DNA of 64,000 nucleotides, taken from assembly GCF_000247695.1 (NCBI RefSeq), contig NW_004624734.1, positions 7,900,633 to 7,964,632 of the forward strand, written 5' to 3'. Shown piece by piece: positions 35,301-39,533 of the stretch. How positions within the stretch are numbered: the stretch's first letter is position 1; each line of letters starts with the position of its first letter. This DNA is from Heterocephalus glaber (Eukaryota > Chordata > Mammalia > Rodentia > Bathyergidae). The notes beneath the pieces were generated by a model. It saw only the letters and a list, made by a program, of their open reading frames with translations, was not told where the DNA came from and ran no database searches. A program made the translations under genes and the position numbers.

Positions 35301-36079
35301 GGGCACCAGTATTTCCTGTCAGTTTGGCACCACAGGCATTGAGCCTCGAAGCTCAAGGTCAAACCCTGGGTCTGGAGGAAATCAGAGGTCACTCCTGTGG
35401 CCTGGCAGAGCCCCTCCTCACTGCCCTGCAGGAAGCCCCAGGCCACCCAGAGCCACAGGGGCCCAGCCACATGGGCAGGAGATGGGAGGCAGGCTGGGGC
35501 CAGCAGGGCTGGGGACCTCCTGGCTCCACAGGTGGCCCTGCTGGAAGGAGAGGGACTGAGGATGGGCTCTGGTCCCTGACTGCAGAAGCGCGGGCCAGAG
35601 AGCAGCAGCAGCAGCACATGCTTGTCTCAACCCTTGACCCACCCAGGCCAAAAGTGCACCTGATTTTTTTTCTCTTTTTTGAGACAGAGTCTCCTTATGT
35701 AATCCAGGCTGGCCTCAAATTCATGATGACCCTCTTGCCTCAGCCTCCTGAGTGTTGGGATTACAGGTGTGCACCAGCACACCCAGCCAGCATCTTCATT
35801 TGATCAAAGCCCCCAGGACACCTGGGCACAGGTCAGGGTCTGCAACACACAGCTTATCCACCCTGCCACGGAACAGGCAGGAAACCAAGGTAGAGGAGGA
35901 CGGACAGGCTTGGTCAAGGTAGGGCCTCTGCATACCTCAGTCTCCTGCAGTCTGGCCTCCAGGGCCGCCAGGGGCCCCTGGGTGTTGTCATTGACCTGCA
36001 GCTGCTCCTGCACCGCCTGCATCCATGCTCGGGTCTCCTGCACGCTCCTGTCGAAGCCCTCTCGGGGCTGCTGGGTCAT
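5168..36079 (-). CDS. SYNE3: SYNE3 (nesprin-3), 15 coding exons, 3' end missing
   Basis: Nesprin-3 is an outer-nuclear-membrane protein. Its N-terminal spectrin repeats bind plectin, linking the nuclear envelope to intermediate filaments, and its C-terminal KASH peptide binds SUN proteins in the perinuclear space (family knowledge). The sequence shows fifteen exons: 35936-36079, 30984-31156, 29538-29847, 22594-22755, 21146-21502, 20743-20876, 18780-18954, 14360-14542, 13842-13985, 12296-12430, 10435-10596, 10137-10309, 9600-9732, 8159-8320 and 5168-5317. Together they give 899 codons without a stop, all with AG acceptors and GT donors. Identity rests on continuous similarity to mammalian nesprin-3, for example the start [13 protein letters not shown], the motif VNDNTQGP and the stretch [13 protein letters not shown]. 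There is no calponin-homology domain, as expected for nesprin-3. About 80 C-terminal residues including the transmembrane helix are absent, so the gene is cut by the left window edge. Confidence 0.97.
5950..6050 (+). repeat. ID-type SINE relic
   Basis: A degraded tRNA-derived ID unit: 'agcacagcacttcccagcat', then 'caaggccctggattccatcc', then an A/C-rich tail. Confidence 0.65.
7080..7290 (+). mobile_element. Possible second MaLR LTR fragment
   Basis: It contains 'cagcctccagaactgtaag' followed by an 'agtaaatctccact' polyadenylation-like block, the sequence order of MLT-type LTR 3' ends. It lies directly 5' of the better LTR at 7340-7722 in the same orientation, so the two could be one older composite. 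Confidence 0.5.
7340..7722 (+). mobile_element. MLT1-like MaLR LTR
   Basis: The 3' half shows the MLT1 order: 'gtgactctctgtccaagaat', 'gccaggccaagcttagcct', the polyadenylation-like 'aaataaatagctgttgtttt', 'aagtcacaagctttgggctg', and a close at 'cagcaacagctaactgata'. No internal coding part is attached. Confidence 0.75.
7913..8093 (+). repeat. B1+ID dimeric SINE
   Basis: The B1 part (gctgggcatggtggc, gggaggctgaggc, gagcaacttagcaagaccct) is joined by an A-rich linker to an ID part (gggctggggatgtagctcag, ccctgggttcaatccccag). This dimer design is a lineage marker of non-murid rodents. Confidence 0.9.
8159..8320 (-). CDS. SYNE3: SYNE3 coding exon 14 (residues 796-849)
   Basis: 162 nt, phase 0 to 0, acceptor ccctgcag|GCA, donor CTGCAG|gtttgt. 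It encodes [20 protein letters not shown], then [16 protein letters not shown] and the [11 protein letters not shown] end. It is the first half of the last spectrin repeat. The donor gtttgt is weak, and because the exon is a multiple of three with symmetric phases, skipping would keep the frame. It was read directly because no long methionine-initiated frame covers it. Confidence 0.93.
8321..9599. other. Intron between coding exons 13 and 14
   Basis: 1.28 kb, mostly unique. The one recognisable repeat is a minus-strand B1 SINE at 9008-9135. The 8330-8700 stretch is C/T-rich. Confidence 0.75.
9008..9135 (-). repeat. B1 SINE
   Basis: Starts with a T12 run (reverse poly-A), then 'gagacagggtcttgctctgt', 'cctgcttcagcctcccagat', and the 'gggactataggcatgtgcc' head. 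It is in the SYNE3 sense orientation. Confidence 0.9.
9600..9732 (-). CDS. SYNE3: SYNE3 coding exon 13 (residues 751-795)
   Basis: 133 nt, phase 2 to 0, acceptor ttctcag|CCT, donor CACGGG|gtgagt. It encodes [20 protein letters not shown] through PIPRRRRHG. The block [19 protein letters not shown] is a nesprin-3 hallmark and less spectrin-like, probably a loop or linker. A run of four arginines (RRRR) replaces the usual shorter basic pair. Confidence 0.95.
9733..10136. other. Intron between coding exons 12 and 13
   Basis: 404 bp with no SINE or LTR. It contains a short MIR-like 'acagaagaggaaactgaggc' core at about 9947-9966 and otherwise unique sequence. Confidence 0.7.
10137..10309 (-). CDS. 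SYNE3: SYNE3 coding exon 12 (residues 694-750 plus 2 nt)
   Basis: 173 nt, phase 0 to 2, acceptor ccctcag|ACA, donor CTGAG|gtgaga. It encodes [20 protein letters not shown] through LEENML, including the conserved [14 protein letters not shown] block. AG joins C of the next exon to give Ser. It has the same length and the same type of phase-2 end as coding exon 2. Confidence 0.95.
10435..10596 (-). CDS. SYNE3: SYNE3 coding exon 11 (residues 640-693)
   Basis: 162 nt, phase 0 to 0, acceptor atccgcag|GAC, donor GTCGAG|gtgaga. It encodes [20 protein letters not shown] through KSQEASVE and carries the conserved VQEHCTFS and [14 protein letters not shown] blocks. The next intron is only 125 bp, the shortest of the gene. 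Confidence 0.95.
10597..12295. other. Intron between coding exons 10 and 11
   Basis: 1.7 kb. Most is unique sequence. A B1 SINE at 12080-12195 lies 100 bp downstream of the exon 10 donor. No further exon signal was found. Confidence 0.7.
12080..12195 (+). repeat. B1 SINE
   Basis: Canonical order: 'ccaagcatggtggtgcccac', 'cttgggaggctgaggcagga', 'cagcctgggctgcacagtga', and a degenerate A-rich tail. Confidence 0.9.
12296..12430 (-). CDS. SYNE3: SYNE3 coding exon 10 (residues 595-639)
   Basis: 135 nt, phase 0 to 0, acceptor ttgctgcag|GGC, donor CTGAAG|gtaagc. It encodes [20 protein letters not shown] through LHRSLK. It forms a 99-residue repeat with exon 11. A degraded B1 piece begins about 48 bp upstream of its acceptor, and a more complete B1 lies about 100 bp downstream. 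Confidence 0.95.
12479..12548 (+). repeat. Truncated B1 beside exon 10 acceptor
   Basis: Only the right half remains ('ggacagcctcggctacacag', 'ttcaaggccaggctgaac', A-rich tail). It sits about 48-118 bp upstream of the exon 10 acceptor on the antisense strand, so it may overlap the branch-point region. Confidence 0.75.
12640..13427 (+). mobile_element. L1 3' end (ORF2 C-terminus and 3' UTR)
   Basis: Encodes recognisable ORF2 C-terminal pieces in broken frames: '[19 protein letters not shown]' and, after a frame break, '[20 protein letters not shown]'. The 3' UTR is strongly purine-rich (gggaggggaacaagggagga) and ends near 'gggataaaataaaattcatt'. It is 5'-truncated and antisense to SYNE3. The same 3' UTR type recurs in the minus-strand copy at 51287-52983. 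Confidence 0.9.
13428..13841. other. Intronic sequence 5' of L1, before exon 9 donor
   Basis: Short AT-rich stretch without an assignable repeat. A near-duplicate phrase 'aatcagcagtttgg' occurs at about 13581 and 13651, likely a small local duplication. Confidence 0.5.
13842..13985 (-). CDS. SYNE3: SYNE3 coding exon 9 (residues 547-594)
   Basis: 144 nt, phase 0 to 0, acceptor tctctag|AGT, donor CTGCAG|gtaagg. It has no ATG, so a methionine-initiated search misses it; I read it directly from the minus strand. It encodes [19 protein letters not shown] through AQLLRLQ, matching the nesprin-3 segment between the RKSKLQ and GLQEEG blocks with no length change. It closes the repeat begun by exon 8. 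Confidence 0.94.
13986..14359. other. Intron between coding exons 8 and 9, with MER20 relic
   Basis: 374 bp. At about 14195-14280 the plus strand carries 'gtttgtgtaaataaagtttt' and 'gctgggacacggccactccc' followed by 'attcgt', the diagnostic core of MER20 (hAT-Charlie). A C12-13 run precedes it. The relic occupies roughly a third of this small intron. Confidence 0.8.
14360..14542 (-). CDS. SYNE3: SYNE3 coding exon 8 (residues 486-546)
   Basis: 183 nt, phase 0 to 0, acceptor atccccag|GCG, donor CTGCAG|gtgagg. It encodes [19 protein letters not shown] through RKSKLQ, with the conserved block [12 protein letters not shown]. It forms the first half of a 109-residue repeat with exon 9. A MER20 relic lies just downstream in the 374-bp intron. 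Confidence 0.95.
15310..15500 (+). repeat. MIR SINE
   Basis: The core 'ctgggcagccgtgtgcctgt', 'ttcctcttttgtaagacagg' and the 'gtttaaatgagatgatgcct' block followed by 'caatgcctgatgtccagcaa' give a full-length-type MIR with moderate divergence. Confidence 0.85.
15525..16095 (+). mobile_element. MLT1-like LTR split by a B1
   Basis: 5' part 'agatatggcaacatcttaac' and 'ttgaaaacaggttctgtgca'; 3' part 'ccttgatcttggactcctgg', 'cagaccctcgagacataaac' and 'ttctggtgttttaagccacc'. A minus-strand B1 lies inside at 15685-15783. Confidence 0.75.
15685..15783 (-). repeat. B1 SINE inserted in LTR
   Basis: T/G-rich start (gtttttttgttttgttttgt), then 'gagacagggtctcactatac', 'cctcctgcctaagcctcctg', then 'gccactgggcccggc'. 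Confidence 0.88.
16190..16352 (+). repeat. B1+ID dimer, diverged ID half
   Basis: The B1 half is clear ('actctgggaggctgaggcag', 'acctagcaacttagtgaga'). The ID half is degraded ('gttgagtgcaaagactctga', 'gttcagtcctcaaag'). Confidence 0.8.
17391..17516 (+). repeat. B1 SINE with internal duplication
   Basis: 'gtcaggcatggtggtgctac' head, then two tandem right-half motifs ('ttcaaggtgagcttgggcta' and 'ttcaaggccaggctgaatct') and an AAACA tail. The 'catagtaagttcaaggcc' joint is shared with the copies at 19297 and 12479, marking a subfamily. Confidence 0.82.
18780..18954 (-). CDS. SYNE3: SYNE3 coding exon 7 (residues 427-485)
   Basis: 175 nt, phase 2 to 0, acceptor ccttgcag|CATG, donor ATCAAG|gtaacc. 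It encodes [18 protein letters not shown] through IHTFLPQIK. With exon 6 it gives a spectrin repeat of about 103 residues. The segment [14 protein letters not shown] is closely conserved in nesprin-3. Confidence 0.95.
19143..19290 (+). repeat. MIR SINE
   Basis: 'acagccgtgtgacccttgg', 'cactctcctcacctgggaag' and 'actaaatgagatgacacatg' follow the MIR order. Confidence 0.8.
19297..19425 (+). repeat. B1 SINE (duplicated-right-half subfamily)
   Basis: 'aaggcaggatggtacatgcc' head; 'ccaggccagcctgggcgaca' followed by a second 'ttcaagaccagcctgaagta' block. Confidence 0.87.
19756..19903 (-). repeat. B1 SINE
   Basis: Reads 'ggacagggtctcactctgta', two tandem 'caggctggccttgaactc' / 'caggctagtttcaaacctg' blocks, and 'gtgctgggattataggtatg'. 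Confidence 0.9.
19950..20135 (+). repeat. B1+ID dimeric SINE
   Basis: B1 'agccgcgcatggtggcactg', A-rich joint 'ataaaagataaaaagggctg', ID 'ggatggagcttagtgtaaag' and 'ggccctgggctcggcccc'. It is followed directly by a purine tract derived from its tail. Confidence 0.9.
20130..20190 (+). repeat. (GAAA)n/(GGAA)n tract
   Basis: SINE-tail-derived tetranucleotide run, GAAA-type changing to GGAA-type. Confidence 0.9.
20743..20876 (-). CDS. SYNE3: SYNE3 coding exon 6 (residues 383-426 plus 2 nt)
   Basis: 134 nt, phase 0 to 2, acceptor cctgcag|GTG, donor AAGAG|gtattc. It encodes [20 protein letters not shown] through IQEFK. The final AG joins C of the next exon to give Ser. The donor gtattc is weaker than the gtaag/gtgag donors elsewhere in the gene. 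The intron before it is only 269 bp. Confidence 0.95.
20877..21145. other. Short intron between coding exons 5 and 6
   Basis: 269 bp, no repeats recognised. Donor gtaagc, acceptor cctgcag. Confidence 0.85.
21146..21502 (-). CDS. SYNE3: SYNE3 coding exon 5 (residues 264-382)
   Basis: 357 nt, the longest exon, phase 0 to 0, acceptor tcctgcag|GAC, donor TACTCG|gtaagc. It encodes [19 protein letters not shown] through [12 protein letters not shown], including the nesprin-3 marker [13 protein letters not shown]. It carries long charged heptad-like helices of the rod. With exon 4 it makes 173 residues, more than one spectrin unit, so it probably includes an inter-repeat segment. Confidence 0.95.
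21503..22593. other. Intron between coding exons 4 and 5
   Basis: 1.09 kb. It holds a B1-type SINE at 21903-22050 and a short direct duplication, 'gctcctaaccctgggcc', at 22219-22235 and again about 20 bp later. The rest is unique. Confidence 0.75.
21903..22050 (+). repeat. B1 SINE (duplicated-right-half subfamily)
   Basis: 'ggccaggtatagtgatgtac', 'gtgagttttgggccagcctg', then a second 'agttcaagtttagcccaaac' block and a C/A-rich tail. Confidence 0.87.
22594..22755 (-). CDS. SYNE3: SYNE3 coding exon 4 (residues 210-263)
   Basis: 162 nt, phase 0 to 0, acceptor tctgcag|AAC, donor CTGCAG|gtaagc. It encodes [17 protein letters not shown] through HLSELQ, the first part of the third spectrin repeat, with the conserved FQLWL motif at the expected helix position. 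The length is the same as coding exons 11 and 14. Confidence 0.95.
23045..23245 (+). repeat. B1+ID dimeric SINE
   Basis: B1 'gctgagtgtggtggtacaca', joint 'caaaataaaataaaaagggc', ID 'tggagatgtggctcggtggc' and 'ggggttcagtccctagtact'. Confidence 0.9.
24548..24590 (+). repeat. MER20 terminal fragment
   Basis: 'gcaggctatagtttgctgac' corresponds to a MER20 terminus. Only the end is preserved. Confidence 0.45.
24606..24630 (+). repeat. Short interstitial telomere-like repeat
   Basis: Three perfect CCTAAC-type units, 'cctaaccctaaccctaaccc', followed by a variant 'tgacc'. It is too short to be a chromosome-end fusion relic by itself. Confidence 0.85.
26309..26395 (-). repeat. ID-type SINE
   Basis: T-run, then 'ggtaccgggaatggaactca', 'ggaccttgcgcttgccaggc', and 'ccactgagctgcatccccag'. 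The reverse complement shows a tRNA-like A box and B box. Confidence 0.88.
27045..27218 (-). repeat. B1+ID dimeric SINE, reverse
   Basis: ID half 'gtgctggggattgaacatgc', 'acatgctaggcaagtgttgc', then the T-rich joint and B1 half 'gagacagggtttcacttctc'. Confidence 0.87.
27943..28173 (+). repeat. B1 followed by two ID units
   Basis: The B1 part (ccaggtgcggtaggcacatg) is followed by an ID unit ('caagcacaaggtcccgagtt', 'cgatcccctgtgcc'), a CAAA-rich spacer, and a second ID unit ('aaagctcagtgtggaggccc', 'tgggttacatctccagtacc'). A trimer-like arrangement. Confidence 0.85.
28364..28470 (+). repeat. B1 SINE, well preserved
   Basis: Nearly consensus: 'gccaggtgtggtggcacaca', 'cctgtaatcctagcactcag', 'ttcaaggccagcctgggcta', 'cgtagtgagaccctgtctc'. 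Confidence 0.93.
28690..28870 (+). repeat. Purine-rich (GA/GGA) tract
   Basis: About 180 bp of almost uninterrupted purines with few C/T breaks, such as 'gaggaggaagaagggcaggg'. It is polypyrimidine on the SYNE3 sense strand. Confidence 0.8.
28970..29515 (+). repeat. GGAT/GGGT-type tetranucleotide array
   Basis: Irregular tandem units of ggat, gggt, ggta and gatgggt over about 545 bp; the most regular part is near 29395-29445 (gatggatggatagatggatg). It starts about 22 bp inside the intron from the exon 3 donor. Confidence 0.92.
29538..29847 (-). CDS. SYNE3: SYNE3 coding exon 3 (residues 106-209)
   Basis: 310 nt, acceptor cccacag|CCG, donor CCCAG|gtgagg, phase 2 to 0. It encodes [19 protein letters not shown] through VKAKAQ: one whole spectrin repeat in a single exon, with the tryptophan-rich first helix typical of the fold. 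Other repeats of this gene are split over two exons. The donor is followed about 20 bp into the intron by a long GGAT-type tandem array. Confidence 0.96.
29848..30983. other. Intron between coding exons 2 and 3
   Basis: 1.14 kb with no SINE or LTR recognised. A reverse MIR core is likely at about 30585-30665 ('gaggtcaagtaactgtcctc', 'aagccacacaggaagtaac'). Confidence 0.7.
30984..31156 (-). CDS. SYNE3: SYNE3 coding exon 2 (residues 49-105 plus 2 nt)
   Basis: 173 nt, acceptor aacag|AAG, donor CACAG|gtaggt. It encodes [20 protein letters not shown] through MTHCH and completes spectrin repeat 1 (exons 1+2 give 105 residues). The exon ends in phase 2: the last two bases AG join C of the next exon to give Ser. 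It is 4.8 kb downstream of coding exon 1. Confidence 0.96.
32140..32563 (-). mobile_element. Solo ERV2/ERVK-type LTR with 6-bp TSD
   Basis: Bounded by the direct repeat GCAAGG (32134-32139 and 32564-32569), the 6-bp length typical of ERV2 integration. Read on the minus strand it starts TGATACAG, has a TATA-like 'gatataaaaaggg', a U5-like 'gaattctgtgtctctgtgta', and ends 'atttctgca'. No internal viral sequence is attached. It has the same orientation as SYNE3. Confidence 0.8.
32905..33137 (+). repeat. Two tandem B1 SINEs
   Basis: Copy 1 (32905-33025) has 'gcacacctgtgatgccacct' and 'cctgagcaacttagtgagac'. Copy 2 (33028-33137) has 'gccaggagtggtggtacaca' and 'ttcaaggccagcctgaatta'. Both are in the plus orientation. 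Confidence 0.87.
33138..33195 (+). repeat. (GATA)n/(GACA)n microsatellite
   Basis: 'agataggtaggtaggtagat' passes into 'agacagacagacagacagac'. It grew between the second B1 and the following ID unit, probably from a SINE tail. Confidence 0.92.
33209..33288 (+). repeat. ID-type SINE unit
   Basis: Contains 'tggggttgtagcttagtggt' (A-box-like) and 'ccctgggttcaatccccag' (B-box-like), tRNA-derived internal Pol III promoter elements in good condition. Confidence 0.9.
35666..35788 (-). repeat. B1 SINE
   Basis: 'gagacagagtctccttatgt', 'gcctcagcctcctgagtgtt', 'gggattacaggtgtgcacca'. It lies about 150 bp downstream of the coding exon 1 donor. Confidence 0.92.
35936..36079 (-). CDS. SYNE3: SYNE3 coding exon 1 (residues 1-48, start codon)
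   Basis: Contains the initiator ATG and 48 codons, ending in phase 0 at donor GAG|gtatgc. The protein starts [13 protein letters not shown] and reaches [20 protein letters not shown]. This is the first half of spectrin repeat 1, the part of the rod required for plectin binding in the long isoform. The acceptor is most likely the ccccag whose AG lies at 36094-36095, which leaves a 14-nt 5' UTR stretch in this exon and implies a separate upstream non-coding exon. A second possible acceptor (ctgcag) lies closer to the ATG. The start was chosen because it matches the conserved nesprin-3 N-terminus. Confidence 0.96.
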
Positions 36080-36093
36080 GGCACCTGCAGGGG
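36080..36093 (-). other. SYNE3: SYNE3 5' UTR piece and splice acceptor
   Basis: Immediately before the ATG the minus strand reads a pyrimidine-rich tract ending in ccccag, followed by 14 nt and the start codon. This fits a 3' splice site and means that the leader begins in an exon further right. That exon could not be recognised by sequence alone. The exact acceptor is uncertain because a second AG lies within the 14 nt. Confidence 0.6.
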
Positions 36094-37107
36094 CTGGGGA
36101 AGGACAGCAGGGTCAGGCAGAGGCAGGTCCCTGACAGCTTTCCCAGCATGGCGAGCCACGCAGCAGGGACAGACTGGGAGATCCTCGTCCTCCTCCTCCT
36201 TCGCCCCCCGCCTCCCGCTCCCCTCTACTCCTACCCGGGCTCAGCCCACTCTGCTTTGCCTCTAAGGGGCTCTCAGGGCACCCTGGCTGGGGTGTCCGAG
36301 GCCCAAACAAACCAGGAAGTGGGGACCAAGGAGGCCTCAACCTAAGGAACTCAGTTCGTGGTATTGGCCAAGTGCATGCCGCCCCCAGCCTCACCCAAAT
36401 AGCTTGCTCTGGTGTGCTGACCCTTCTTGCCGCCCGCTTGGGCCCCACCTCCCTCCGCTCCTCAGCACTCCAGGCTGCTGCAGTCACAGACTCAGGGGCT
36501 CTCGATGAAGCCCATGCACACCTCCTGCTTCTGGTGACACCTGCCGGCTGGCACAGGCCACCTGCCCACACCAGCCCCCTCTGCGGACGGCCAGGCTTCG
36601 CCTTCCCCGGGGCTGTGGAGGCCAAGGCCCAGAGTTCTCGTGTGATTTTTTAAAGTCCCATTAGGCCAGGGCACAAGTCTTCCACATCTGTTCCTTTTCT
36701 GCCCACAGTAACTATAACCTGCTTTGGATTAAAGTTATTTATATCTGCATTTTACATGAAGAGACCGCGTCTGGCTAATCCACCAGCCTCCCCGGATGCC
36801 TCGCCCCTCACTGCCGGAGGAGGAAGAGCTCTGCACGGGTATAAAGTCAACACACAGAAGAAACTCCCCTTGTCTTGTGCAAGAGGGCAAAGCAAGGCTG
36901 TCACACCCTATACCTCCATTAACAGAAGGTCCCTTGGGCAAGTTAGGGTACACTCACACTAGAGCACGATGCTGCCAACAAAACACAAACGTACAATGAA
37001 CTTGCCACGAAGACCACTGAGGATAGAATAACACCAAAAGATGAGGCAAAATTACATGTCATACACTTGGTAGTCACAAGTCTACACCTACTAAAAGCAA
37101 AACCAAG

Positions 37108-37180
37108 GCCGGGGATTTAGCTCACTGGCACCACGCCTGCCTCGAAAGCACAAGGTCCTGAATTTGATCCCCGGTACCAA
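37108..37180 (+). repeat. ID-type SINE
   Basis: 'ggccggggatttagctcact', 'gcctcgaaagcacaaggtcc', 'tgaatttgatccccggtacc', A-rich tail. The same subtype, without a B1 half, as at 62408-62480. Confidence 0.88.
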
Positions 37181-37772
37181 AATATAATAATAAATAAATA
37201 AAAGCAAAACGAAACATCAATAATGACTAAAACTCTGCCTATGGACAAAATTGGGAAATGTTGCCATTAGAAGGCCCAGTTACACAGTGAAAGCCAGGGA
37301 CACCAGGCACTGGCCCAGCCACCCCAGGCCTGGCTCTTCCCAAGGGCCCTGCAGCCTCTCTCCCTGGCATGGGGGACACGAAGGCCTTAGGGGGCACCTA
37401 ATTAAGGACGATTGTCTGCGACTGGCGGGAGAAGTGTTCTCTCATTTTCTTTTCCTCTATTGAATTTTCCAGAAAGCATGATCATTACTTCCCAGGGAGG
37501 AAATAAAACCTTTTCTGAGAGCTGGCTAGCTTGCTAGTTGGCCCTTTCTTCTCCCGAGTGGGTTGGCTGCTCAACAAGCGTTGGCTGGGAATCTGGACCC
37601 CGCCCTGGGCTGCACTGGGCTTGGATCCTTCAAAGCAGATCTGGAGAAGACAAAGGGAGCCAGGGCCCGAGAGGGCGTGGCCGGCTGGGCTGAGTGGGCT
37701 GGAGCCGACCCGGGCCTTGGAAGGCAGCTGCCTCACCTTCTATTTCTCTTTCAGAGATGTTTGGGTTTTTCT

Positions 37773-37860
37773 TTTTTTTTTTTTTGGTACGGGGGATTGA
37801 ACTAGGGTCCCTGTGCTAGCGAGGCAGGCGGCGGAACCACTGGGCTAAATCCTCGGCCCT
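37773..37860 (-). repeat. ID-type SINE
   Basis: T13 run, 'ggtacgggggattgaactag', 'gctagcgaggcaggcggcgg', 'ctgggctaaatcctcggccc'. Confidence 0.88.
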
Positions 37861-38192
37861 TGTTTGGGTTTTTCTGACAACTTAATATGTGCCTACAGCC
37901 ACTCCCTGCCTCTGAAGCATCGTATGTGTGGGCGTTCAGATTGGCTCACTGGGACTCCTAACTGCTCTCTAGTGTGTGTCCTTGCGGGCTTCCCAAAGTC
38001 CTGCTTTTATTCTTAAAAAGCAAGGACGGGAGGGACAGAAAGGCACCTGTGGGTTCAGACAGCAGATGGGGGAGCGGCTCCATGATCCAAGGCTCTGAGC
38101 CTGTGGATGGGCCCCTTGTTGGCAATGCCCACAACTGGCAGGGCTGGGGCCTGGTGACCAGAGGGTATGGCAGTCAGAGCGGTGCTCCAGCG

Positions 38193-38211
38193 GGTGGGGG
38201 TGGGGGTGGGC
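38193..38211 (+). other. G-quadruplex-type motif, 1-nt loops
   Basis: GGGTGGGGGTGGGGGTGGG: four G-runs separated by single T loops on the plus strand. Confidence 0.9.
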
Positions 38212-38651
38212 TCAGCTGGGCTTCAGACCGAGCTACCACTGGGCGCCTGAGGTTGAGCAGGGCTCAGGAGGCCTGGGGTTCATGGCCAGTTCTGCCCACC
38301 CAGCGCCACACATGGGACTGTAACACCGCTCTGCACACACTTGAAGCTGCTCTCAGGACAGCTGGGTTGATGGTCAACAACTGTGATGCAACCTAACAAT
38401 ATGACAGTGCTGCAGGGGCTTCAAATACCGGAGGGCTCTGCCTTGCTGCGCTTTCTGAGGAGCTGAAGGAAACACCGTCGGTCGGTTAGCACTGAGTAGT
38501 GAGAAGGACCTGTTGGTTTCCTACCCAAGTTCACAGGCTCCCGACTTCTCTCTAGGCTCCATCAGTGCCCCAGGTGGGAGCTCTGCTCTGAGCCTTCTAA
38601 CCCCAAGGAGAGGGGACTCTGACCCCAAACCAAGTCTAAAAATTTGACAGA

Positions 38652-38800
38652 TTAATCCTGGAGGCTGAGGCAAGAGGACTGCAAGTATGAGTTGCCTGGG
38701 GGACTTTGCAACTTAGTAAGAACTTGTCTCAAAAAATTAAAAGGGGCTGGGGGTGTAGCTCAGTGCAAAGGCTCTGGGTTCAATCTCTAGTACCACAAGA
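38652..38800 (+). repeat. B1+ID dimer, 5'-truncated
   Basis: Starts within B1 ('aatcctggaggctgaggcaa'), joint 'ctcaaaaaattaaaaggggc', ID 'tgggggtgtagctcagtgca'. A GAAA-rich tail runs to about 38850. Confidence 0.87.
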
Positions 38801-38876
38801 AAGGAAAGAAAGAAAAAAGGAAAGAAGGAAAAAGAAAGAAAGAGGGAAATTGATAGATTAAAAAGCAAACAAACAA

Positions 38877-38998
38877 GGCATGATGGCTATGGTAGCTCAT
38901 ACCTATAATCCTAGTGCTCAGGAGGCTGAGGCAGGAGAATTTCCACAAGTTTGAGGCCAGCCTGAACTACATAGTGAGACCCTGTCTCAAAAAAAAAG
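38877..38998 (+). repeat. B1 SINE
   Basis: 'gctcatacctataatcctag', 'gaggctgaggcaggagaatt', 'gaggccagcctgaactacat', A9 tail. Confidence 0.92.
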
Positions 38999-39142
38999 AT
39001 AAAGAAGATATTCACTCTGAGCAAGTGCCTTTGCCCCACTGGCCTCAGTTTCCTCATCTGTGCACGACAAAGTGGTCAACAGTGTATGGTTTTGAACCGG
39101 TTTATCCCTGAGGAAACTCATGTTCAAATCTGATTCCAAATC

Positions 39143-39533
39143 TGTCTTAGTTACTTTCTTGTCACTGAGACCCAATACCTTAACCTACAAGTGAAAGGAG
39201 AAGAGGTTTATTTTGGCTCATAGTTTGTAGAGGTTTCAGTCCATAGTTGGCTGGCTCCAAGGGAGGGGGCCATGGCAGAGGGGCACAGCAGTGGAAAACG
39301 AGATTATGGCAGGGCAGGAAGCAGAAAGAGATCAAGGGAAGAGGAGGGACATAGGCCCTTCCAGGCTGTGCCCCAGTGACCACCTCCTCCCACCAGGCTT
39401 CACCTCCCAGCATCACACCCAGCTTCGAGCCCATCAGTGATGAGTATCACACGCCCATATCCAGCCACTTCCCAAAAGTCCCACCTATGAGTGCATGAGG
39501 CTTTGGGAGGACAGCGGGATAAAAACTACAACA
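39143..39533 (-). mobile_element. MaLR 3' LTR
   Basis: Plus-strand text starts tgtcttagttactttcttgt and ends aaaactacaaca (TG...CA boundaries). Its first ~330 bp are repeated at 40805, with a closely similar 'gagacccaataccttaacct' opening, so the two are the LTR pair of one minus-strand element. Confidence 0.8.

Larger units (their letters stand above)
31157..35935. other. Intron between coding exons 1 and 2
   Basis: 4.8 kb. It contains a solo ERV2-type LTR (32140-32563), tandem B1 copies plus GATA/GACA run and an ID (32905-33288), and a B1 (35666-35788). 31157-32130 and 33300-35660 are unique and GC-rich, with no exon seen. Confidence 0.7.
36094..39142. other. Upstream of the SYNE3 start codon, first 3 kb
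   Basis: Non-coding, presumably intron 1. It contains ID units (37108-37180, 37773-37860), a B1+ID (38652-38800), a B1 (38877-38998), a tight G-run cluster (38193-38211) and a MIR fragment (about 39010-39090). 36100-36650 is GC-rich and unique. Confidence 0.65.
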
